Below are positions 15,054 to 21,034 of a DNA stretch of 36,591 bases, in pieces. The DNA is from a bacterium. Lineage in GTDB: Bacteria > Patescibacteria > Dojkabacteria > SC72. The stretch lies in contig JAKPKF010000080.1 of the NCBI GenBank assembly GCA_029553845.1, forward strand, positions 1-36,591, written 5' to 3'. The first letter of the stretch is position 1, and each line of letters starts with the position of its first letter. The notes below the pieces were generated by a model. It did not search any database and was not told where the DNA came from. It was given only the letters and a program-made list of their open reading frames with translations. Both the position numbers and the translations under genes were made by a program.

Positions 15054-15569
15054 ATGGCTGATGATTTTCCGTCTTTACAAGTTGATGACTTATTGAATCA
15101 ATTACGTACAACTCCCCCAGATTTTATCGTTAAGAGTGATAGTAGTAATAATTCTATACTAGAATCATTATCAACTGAACCTGTAAAAGAGGAGGATCTT
15201 GGTGATTATATTATCAAGAAGACGACAACCTTAGTGGATCAGACAATGTCTGCTTTTAAAGATATAAAAAATATAGCGGTAGCGTCTAATGACCCAGATA
15301 CAATATCAGCATTAGCTGATTTAGTAAAAGCTGCTAATTCTGCTATAGATAGCTTAAATAAAATCAATATGCAGAATAAAAAACTAAAATCTGCAAAAGA
15401 AGTTGCTGCTATATATGCTGCAGCAAAAGCTAAAGAAGATAAACCACCTTCCAGTACGAATATTATTACAATCGGTTCCAGAGAGGAAGTATTGAAAATA
15501 TTAGATCAAGCTAAACAAAAATCTTCAGCAATTGATGCTGAATATACGGAACAAACACTATCTACTTAA
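15054..15569 (+). CDS. Terminase small subunit-like protein (T4 gp16 type)
   Basis: The 171-residue protein has an acidic N-terminus, then DLGDYIIKKTTTLVDQTM, a long amphipathic helical hairpin (about 60-125) ending in LNKINMQNKK, and a C-terminal strand segment STNIITIGSREEVLKIL. This order matches T4 gp16: an acidic DYG element, two long antiparallel helices with a LHK/MKD-like end, then NI...GSP.ELMDE. It would recognise DNA for packaging and stimulate the large terminase. No large terminase lies in the window. The call rests on architecture read by eye and is moderate. Its end overlaps the convergent macro-domain gene by 8 bases. Confidence 0.55.
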   Translation: MADDFPSLQVDDLLNQLRTTPPDFIVKSDSSNNSILESLSTEPVKEEDLGDYIIKKTTTLVDQTMSAFKDIKNIAVASNDPDTISALADLVKAANSAIDSLNKINMQNKKLKSAKEVAAIYAAAKAKEDKPPSSTNIITIGSREEVLKILDQAKQKSSAIDAEYTEQTLST

Positions 15570-16077
15570 CGTACTTAGGATTTTTAACGAATACAACATT
15601 TACTAGATGGGTAATACAACCGTCATTGTAGAATACACTATTAACTATAGATTTCACGGTATCCCAATCCCCACCTGCTAATCCACAAGATAGGTTATAT
15701 GGTAACCCGACTAATATTGAATTAGTATCTAGTGTTGTATTATCTGTAGTTTTTGATAGTGCAAAACTCTTTACTTTTTGTAGTGCATCATTTAATGCAT
15801 CATAACTAACAAATCTACCATTAGAACCATAACTTGCCTGTGTATACATATTGATAATATGCTTACCTGTTTGTATATCACTGCATATAGAAATATTACC
15901 TAGAGTGTTCACTCCATTCTCACTAGCATTAGTATCTACCTTGTATACATCGGGGTATCGTTGTTTGATTTGTAGAGCTATACCGGCTCCCATCGTATTT
16001 CTGCAATTACAACTATGAGCTATAATATCTATACCTTGTGGAAAATCAAGCAAATCTCCTGTTATGGTATTAATCAT
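15562..16077 (-). CDS. Macro-domain protein, candidate ADP-ribose eraser
   Basis: From the ATG at 16077 the protein has 171 residues; a TTG at 16089 is a less likely start. It begins TGDLLDFPQGIDIIAHSCN, then NTMGAGIALQIKQRYP (loop 1, residues 28-42) and ends with LPYNLSCGLAGGDWDTV, the Poa1p/TARG1-type substrate loop with D137. Such domains bind or hydrolyse ADP-ribose, ADP-ribose-1-phosphate or ADP-ribosyl-protein links. It lies downstream of a PARP gene on the same strand, suggesting it reverses or buffers that modification. Its ATG overlaps the TGA of the broken upstream gene. Confidence 0.85.
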   Translation of the reverse strand: MINTITGDLLDFPQGIDIIAHSCNCRNTMGAGIALQIKQRYPDVYKVDTNASENGVNTLGNISICSDIQTGKHIINMYTQASYGSNGRFVSYDALNDALQKVKSFALSKTTDNTTLDTNSILVGLPYNLSCGLAGGDWDTVKSIVNSVFYNDGCITHLVNVVFVKNPKYVK

Positions 16078-16392
16078 AATGTAATACAATAAAGTATCTT
16101 ACACAGTATATGTAGTATTTGATCTTCATGAGAATTAATGTGTCTATCACATTTTATCATATCTATCACATAATGACATAGTAATTCTACGAATGCATAT
16201 ATTACATTACCTGTAATTAACTATACTACACCTGCATGTATAAGTGAATGTGACAATAACCAATATCGCCAATTAGGAGATTGTATATTATCTCTAGGTA
16301 TGTTAGGGTTTTTTACCTTTAGCCATTGCATCTGACTGTAATGCAAAATCAGCAACCGCATGACCAATAATTAGCTTAAACAGTAGTTCCAT
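16074..16392 (-). pseudogene. DUF3307-like small membrane protein, frameshifted and with an internal TAG
   Basis: The first frame gives MELLFKLIIGHAVADFALQ up to AKGKKP and stops at TAA (16303-16305). Shifting +1 at the CCC before that stop gives NIPRDNIQSPNWRYW, LLSHSLIHAGVV, then an in-frame TAG at 16221-16223, then LITGNVIYAFVELL and HEDQILHILCKILYC. Together these match the DUF3307 family (GH..ADF.LQ, H..IH, HxxxD..K, H.DQ.LHI). The final TGA overlaps the macro gene's ATG, as expected for an intact operon member. Two independent lesions suggest decay; CCC followed by TAA could also be a +1 recoding site, but that would not rescue the TAG. Confidence 0.7.
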
Positions 16393-16564
16393 AATTAGTG
16401 GGGGTTATGTTCTGTATCTGTATTTTATCTTTACAATCTTTACAATCTACTATAACTTTAGTGTTGAAACTCTCCGTATTTTTCTTACTCCAATCAATAT
16501 CATCATAATTATTACGAAATTGATTGGAGTAGTTATTTCTGGGTCTGTCACCTTTACCGTTCAT
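16376..16564 (-). CDS. Small conserved phage protein (MNGKGDRPR type)
   Basis: The 62-residue protein starts MNGKGDRPRNNYSNQFRNNYDDIDW, a pattern met in many small phage proteins with GKGDxPR followed by FR.NYD.I.W. The end has a CKDCKDK pair of cysteines. Function is unknown in all. It overlaps the start of the DUF3307-like gene by 17 bases and lies shortly after the gene at 16577. Confidence 0.6.
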   Translation of the reverse strand: MNGKGDRPRNNYSNQFRNNYDDIDWSKKNTESFNTKVIVDCKDCKDKIQIQNITPTNYGTTV

Positions 16565-16576
16565 ATGTCGTGTAAG

Positions 16577-16883
16577 CTAAACGTACTCGTTCCCAATGCA
16601 ATGCTCTCTATCACAATCCATACCTAGTGGATAATAACTTTTACTCATATTTTTATCCGCCCGTGCTATATTATCTTTTATGAATAATTCATCAAGTTCA
16701 GTTTGAATTTGTTTCTGGGTGTGTGGGGTGAGTAGTGAGTAGTGGCCACGCTTTAACTAGATCATCAGCGAAACAACAAGAATGTATCGTCATACGGCCG
16801 ACGAAATACCTAAACGACCAAAACACTAATTCATCCACACCACCCTGAAAACACTTAGATAGAAGCACATCTTTATTTTTCAT
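16577..16883 (-). pseudogene. Small phage protein of the FRYxxGRMT type, split by a +1 shift
   Basis: The first frame (start 16883) gives MKNKDVLLSKCFQGG, then VFWSFRYFVGRMTIHSCCFADDLVKAWPLL and a stop near 16698. The +1 frame then reads TQKQIQTELDELFIKDN through GMDCDREHC and ends at TAG (16577-16579). Phage proteins of this kind have FRYALGRMT, a tryptophan helix, then Q..I..E and a D-rich end, so both pieces look like one gene. The switch must lie in a CACCCC/ACACACCC stretch near 16715-16725. A sequencing error, mutation or programmed shift would each fit. The start overlaps the ACP-like gene's stop by 4 bases. Confidence 0.6.
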
Positions 16884-17695
16884 GTTAAATTAATAGTGTA
16901 TTTATTAAAGGCTATACTACGATCACCAACTAATTTATAACCAATCTTTCTAGCTGTAGTTGCTATGATTTCAACTGTAGTACCCGGTACTTTCTTAACC
17001 ATAGCTTTTTGTGCATTACGAAGTGTAGGATTATATCCCTTACTATGAGCTTTCATGATATATCCCTTAAGTAATGAATTTAGGTTATAAATCTTAGGTT
17101 TAGTGGTTGGTGAGTGGAGTTTTGATAAATTATTAACTACCGTCGGTTTATATCCAATCGTATCTACTACTATAGTGTATGGTGTTAAATGTTCACTATT
17201 ACAAAACCTAATACCCGCTGAATCGGTAATATTAATCTTTAATACGAATTCAAGATTCATAAGAAATTCAATACGATCTAAATCATCTAATTTTGATCCA
17301 AAATCAGTATGAATTGTAATATTACTCTTAGATATACCTGTAGCATCCTCAATTATAGATAACACTTCATCATATTTAGAATATGAAGTAACATCGATTA
17401 ATTGCGATACTAGCTTATATTCATACCATGAATTAGCACCATAGTTAGTATGTAATCTACGTGTAAGATTACCATTCATGTATAGTGATTCAATGACCTT
17501 TTTAACTGTTGAGTGTGAAACATTTTGAGTGTTTACATTATCAACTTTAAGCGAATCATTTTGAAATTCGGTTATAGTATATAGCTTATTATTTACATCA
17601 TCTCTTATTGCTTGTGTAACATCATAAGCGGAAAATACGCTATTTGCAAAGTCTGTGTTAATAATATCCGTAACAGCTTGAATTAGTGGTTTCAT
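16880..17695 (-). CDS. Winged-helix / ACP-like / RNAQKA-module fusion protein
   Basis: This 271-residue protein seems to have three parts. Residues 1-95 look like a winged helix (YDVTQAIRDDVN, then VSHSTVKKVIESLYMNGNLTRR). Residues 107-182 follow acyl-carrier-protein spacing: YDEVLSIIEDATG, ITIHTDFGSKLDDLDRIEF, LNLEFVLKINI, TPYTIVVDTI. The phosphopantetheine serine of the DSL motif appears as D138 in DDLD, so it should not carry acyl groups. Residues 205-258 (PTLRNAQKAMVKK, then ARKIGYKL) match the C-terminus of the rIIB protein. It sits directly after the PARP gene, so it may guide or be a target of ADP-ribosylation; that is speculation. Confidence 0.6.
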   Translation of the reverse strand: MKPLIQAVTDIINTDFANSVFSAYDVTQAIRDDVNNKLYTITEFQNDSLKVDNVNTQNVSHSTVKKVIESLYMNGNLTRRLHTNYGANSWYEYKLVSQLIDVTSYSKYDEVLSIIEDATGISKSNITIHTDFGSKLDDLDRIEFLMNLEFVLKINITDSAGIRFCNSEHLTPYTIVVDTIGYKPTVVNNLSKLHSPTTKPKIYNLNSLLKGYIMKAHSKGYNPTLRNAQKAMVKKVPGTTVEIIATTARKIGYKLVGDRSIAFNKYTINLT

Positions 17696-17747
17696 AAATG
17701 ATATGTGCTATATGATAGGTGTGAATCATTATATTTCAACAATATAA

Positions 17748-18995
17748 TTACTCAAATTCTACTAAATATGTGAGATCAAATTGGTTTTCATTATATACAA
17801 TCATTTCATTATTGATCACACCTGATACTCCAGCTTTAGCAAATGTAGAATTATATCCACTTTTAGGGTATGATCCGTAATAATTAACAGGAGTAAAAGC
17901 ATTACCCATTGCAACATTACAAAGGAACATAAAACAGTTCGTTTCATACTTACCGTCCCAATATCCATACGAGTAGTTTAAAGATTTAGTACTCTGATCA
18001 CTGAAATAGCATCCATGACCATATAGTTTACCGGCGATGGTCGCGGTATTAGGTGGTGTCACTTTAAGTCCACCCTTAAGGATTGATAATATATTAGCCT
18101 TTTTAGTACCGTGCCACAATTCTTGTATATTACCAATACTTTTACCTGTATTAAACCTCGATCTTACAGTTTCAATATGTACTGTATAAATTTCCTTGAT
18201 ATGTAACCTATGAGATGAGTGGCTAGATTTCTTAGTACTATCAAATTTTCGTTGAATCCTATTGCGCTCATTAACATCAGTACAGATATCCATTTCAACA
18301 TTAAATACTGGGGGTGTATTAGCCGTTAATGTGGGTACACCGGTTGTAGTGGGTTGTTGAGATGCTTGATAACTAGATTGTAGTGAATCAAGAATATCAT
18401 TCTGTTTGATCAATAGTTCATCACTACCAAAAATCTTACGAATATCAAACTTCATGCCAATATCTTGAGGTATGATTCTCAAATACTGAGAGATGTCTGA
18501 TTTAACATCATCTAAATTACGAGCTTTTTTAATCTTTGCTAGTATATCGCGAGCCTCATCAATACCGGTAGGTGTAACAATACCCAGCGGTGTAGTAAAT
18601 AAACCAGTATTTGCATTATACTGAATTTGTGTAGATGAGGTGATCTGGTGGATGTTAGCTTTGATTAACCTATCAATCAGCTTATCAAGTACTGGTGTCT
18701 TTGTTCGTATCTCTTTTTTAGCTATGACACTAACATCAGATATAACACTAACACTTGGTGTATTAGATGAAACCGTCTTGAGGTGTGTATACCCCTTACG
18801 AAGTTTTTCTTTTTCTTTTGTATCGAGAAAATGTTGACCCGCAGATGGATGTTTTTTAGATTGTGAAGCTTTACCTACACGACCCCACTCTACGATCACA
18901 TCATTATTATCATATAGTGTACCGGTCCAATACTTATTGTTATTAGCATCGACATCACACATGATGAGCCGTACGGTATTGATTATATTAGGCAT
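17748..18995 (-). CDS. WGR-domain poly(ADP-ribose) polymerase-like enzyme
   Basis: The 415-residue protein has the PARP1 C-terminal architecture. Residues about 8-72 are a WGR domain (EWGRVGKASQS, FLDTKEKEKLRKGY). Residues about 100-212 look like the helical regulatory domain. Residues about 230-415 form the ART domain with LWHGTKKANI (H295), YGHGCYFSDQSTKSLNYS (Y330) and NEMIVYNENQ (E397), giving the full H-Y-E triad of polymer-forming PARPs. It should transfer ADP-ribose from NAD+, probably stimulated by DNA ends through WGR. The RNase Z gene ends 4 bases upstream. T4 uses different, R-S-E-type ARTs, so a PARP-type enzyme in a phage is notable. Confidence 0.9.
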   Translation of the reverse strand: MPNIINTVRLIMCDVDANNNKYWTGTLYDNNDVIVEWGRVGKASQSKKHPSAGQHFLDTKEKEKLRKGYTHLKTVSSNTPSVSVISDVSVIAKKEIRTKTPVLDKLIDRLIKANIHQITSSTQIQYNANTGLFTTPLGIVTPTGIDEARDILAKIKKARNLDDVKSDISQYLRIIPQDIGMKFDIRKIFGSDELLIKQNDILDSLQSSYQASQQPTTTGVPTLTANTPPVFNVEMDICTDVNERNRIQRKFDSTKKSSHSSHRLHIKEIYTVHIETVRSRFNTGKSIGNIQELWHGTKKANILSILKGGLKVTPPNTATIAGKLYGHGCYFSDQSTKSLNYSYGYWDGKYETNCFMFLCNVAMGNAFTPVNYYGSYPKSGYNSTFAKAGVSGVINNEMIVYNENQFDLTYLVEFE

Positions 18996-18999
18996 GATA

Positions 19000-19848
19000 T
19001 TAGATTCTGAAGGTTTTGTTATACTGTACGGTGATTATTTGAGTCATACCGTTCAAACCGTTCACAGCATTAAAGATTTGATCTGTATTGTATCTACCAC
19101 TAAAGTGCGCGGCAACCATACGCTTAACATTGTATCTATTACACAAATCATATGACTCTTGCAGTGTATAATGTTTATCTCCCTTACGATCTTTATGATT
19201 AATAAAGGTACAATCCATTACTACATATTCAGCATCTTTAATATCATCACCATTAATCTTATATGCATCAAGCGCATATGCAAAAATGGTGGCTTTATAT
19301 GCTTCCATTATATAAGCTTTAGATACAATACCAGACTTAAGTAGTTCGGGTACGTTCCGACCTATATATTCTGGTCGTAGCTTATTCCGAGTTTCAACAA
19401 TTCGGTAACCTAGAGATAATACATTTTGTTGATGATGTGTTGTAAATGTCTCAATGTGAATTAATCCGTTAGTTCCGGGTATATTTATATTAGTACCACT
19501 TTTAACCGGAACCCATTGTAATTCAAAATTTAATCCACCTCGTATAGTATACTGATTGACGATAAAGATCTTAATAGATTCAACCAATACATCTCCATCC
19601 GGATAGTAAATGGTTAGTGGTTTATTCTTATCACCTCTCGCGGAATTACGAGACCATACTAATGATGGTAAACCTAAAATATGATCACCATGACCATGAG
19701 AAATACAAACCCGCTCCACACCAAAAATATGATTACCTTGATATGTTGCAAAACCTTCACCACAATCAAACAATGTTCTGGTTGGAATATGATAACACCA
19801 GGTGGAATACATTGCTTTTGATTGAATCTCAATGGTTGTATTATTCAT
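19000..19848 (-). CDS. rnz: RNase Z-like metallo-beta-lactamase endonuclease
   Basis: The 282-residue product has the RNase Z signature SHGHGDHILGLPSL with H51, H53, D55 and H56 binding zinc. It also has THHQQNVLSLGYRIVE, MDCTF and a late AHFSGRY metal histidine. RNase Z cuts tRNA precursors after the discriminator base. With the tRNA array present, a role in maturing tRNA-Pro, which lacks CCA, is reasonable; an encoded CCA usually blocks the enzyme. It may have other RNA targets. It opens the PARP operon and has its own promoter and an upstream terminator. Confidence 0.85.
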   Translation of the reverse strand: MNNTTIEIQSKAMYSTWCYHIPTRTLFDCGEGFATYQGNHIFGVERVCISHGHGDHILGLPSLVWSRNSARGDKNKPLTIYYPDGDVLVESIKIFIVNQYTIRGGLNFELQWVPVKSGTNINIPGTNGLIHIETFTTHHQQNVLSLGYRIVETRNKLRPEYIGRNVPELLKSGIVSKAYIMEAYKATIFAYALDAYKINGDDIKDAEYVVMDCTFINHKDRKGDKHYTLQESYDLCNRYNVKRMVAAHFSGRYNTDQIFNAVNGLNGMTQIITVQYNKTFRI

Positions 19849-19855
19849 GTATGAA

Positions 19856-19883
19856 ATTATGATGCATAGTAACTAACATGCAA
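19856..19883 (-). promoter_or_regulatory. Promoter of the RNase Z-PARP operon (TTATTGCAT type)
   Basis: On the minus strand TTGCAT, a 16-base spacer and CATAAT. The -35 is preceded by TTTTTTA, which also serves as the T-run of the neighbouring terminator. The TTGC box ends 31 bases before the ATG, like three other sites in this window. Confidence 0.6.
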
Positions 19884-19918
19884 TAAAAAACCCCCGATTA
19901 ATAAATCGGGGGTTTTTA
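19884..19918. terminator. Strong bidirectional terminator below rIIB
   Basis: A perfect stem of at least 14 bp containing CCCCCGATT and its complement, with an A-run on one side and a T-run on the other. It ends the rIIA-rIIB transcript on the minus strand. It sits directly upstream of the RNase Z promoter. Confidence 0.9.
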
Positions 19919-19929
19919 CTATTAGTTTA

Positions 19930-21009
19930 TTACTTTACTATTCGAACATCTGACAAACTACTATAATTATGATCTAATATATATCCTGCATCATAAAGTA
20001 TATCACGTATATCACCTACTGATACACCTTTAACGGCTTTTTGTGCATTACGAATGGTAGGAAAGATTCCTAACTTCAACCTACCATTAACATACTTGAT
20101 AAGTTTTACTTTAACATCTTCTGTTTTAAGTTTTTGTGTACCACCAATTTCAACATTACTAACTTTATTAACCTTCTTGGTGTTTTTAACAGGTGGTGCC
20201 CAAGTATCGAGGTTGATAATTTCTGTATGTGGTGGTATGCTATTATCACTCCAACCAATATCTCGAACTACTTTCATTTTACAGCATCTACCTTTAGAAT
20301 TTTCATATGTAGTCGGGATAGATACTACATCCATAGGATCTACTTCAACTAAAAATCTCTTAGATGATTTATCGCCACCGAAATGGTAGTTATAGTAGTT
20401 AATAGATGCAAAATATAAACCTCTACCAGAACATACACCCCTACTACTATCTACCTTCTCTCTATCCATTTCTACACATTTACCCACTTCATACAAAATA
20501 GTACCGGAATGGTGATCATAACCATCTGATCGTGTTACTTTATATGCAAGAAATGTACCATTGGTGGTAATCGGTAGATCATTAACCGCAATAAAATCTA
20601 GTAATCCAGATTGAATAATATTATCCGGATTTCTTGCAATCTTATTCAATAGATTATAATATGCGGTAATATCATATCCGCTATAAAACCAGTCAGCAAT
20701 TTTCTTAGTTAGTTTATTATTAAACGTTAACTTACCAACCGTAATATTACCATTATTATCAACCTTAAGTTTCGGTATTTTACTGTTTTTAGATTTCTTA
20801 TTAAATTCTTTAACTATCTTCTTTGTTGCTGTCTTAATGTATCCATATTCACCTAATAATGATTCAATACCAGATGGTGTACCAGTCTTTACAGAATTAT
20901 ATATCTTTTCATATCCGGGATCTGATTTTAATATTTGATATGATTTACCATTAAGAGTTACTACTAACTGCTTAGGTGTAGATATGTAGCTAATTTTTAA
21001 TTTTTTCAT
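19930..21009 (-). CDS. rIIB: rIIB-like protein with extra C-terminal RNAQKA module
   Basis: The 359-residue protein has the rIIB core: LLDFIAVNDLPITTNGTFLAYK, SGTILYEVGKCVEM, CSGRGLYFASINYY, FGGD, and VEVDPMDVVSIPTTYENSKGRCC. In T4, rIIB works with rIIA and is linked to lysis timing and protection against Rex exclusion; its biochemistry is poorly known. An N-terminal region resembles a DNA/RNA-binding tail. The last about 55 residues (FPTIRNAQKAVKG, then LYDAGYIL) repeat a module found in the winged-helix/ACP-like protein. The gene follows rIIA by 25 bases. Confidence 0.82.
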   Translation of the reverse strand: MKKLKISYISTPKQLVVTLNGKSYQILKSDPGYEKIYNSVKTGTPSGIESLLGEYGYIKTATKKIVKEFNKKSKNSKIPKLKVDNNGNITVGKLTFNNKLTKKIADWFYSGYDITAYYNLLNKIARNPDNIIQSGLLDFIAVNDLPITTNGTFLAYKVTRSDGYDHHSGTILYEVGKCVEMDREKVDSSRGVCSGRGLYFASINYYNYHFGGDKSSKRFLVEVDPMDVVSIPTTYENSKGRCCKMKVVRDIGWSDNSIPPHTEIINLDTWAPPVKNTKKVNKVSNVEIGGTQKLKTEDVKVKLIKYVNGRLKLGIFPTIRNAQKAVKGVSVGDIRDILYDAGYILDHNYSSLSDVRIVK

Positions 21010-21034
21010 GGTTGGTGATTATGATACTACTAAA

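Noticed and set aside
16303..16308. Global reassignment of TAA or TAG in this phage
   Set aside because: TAG and TAA end intact genes such as nrdG and the gp16-like gene, and no suppressor tRNA is present in the window.
19930..21009. A second ADP-ribosyltransferase near the PARP gene
   Set aside because: FLAYK, FGGD and VSIPTTYENSKGR blocks and linkage to rIIA identify it as rIIB, and no H-Y-E triad is present.
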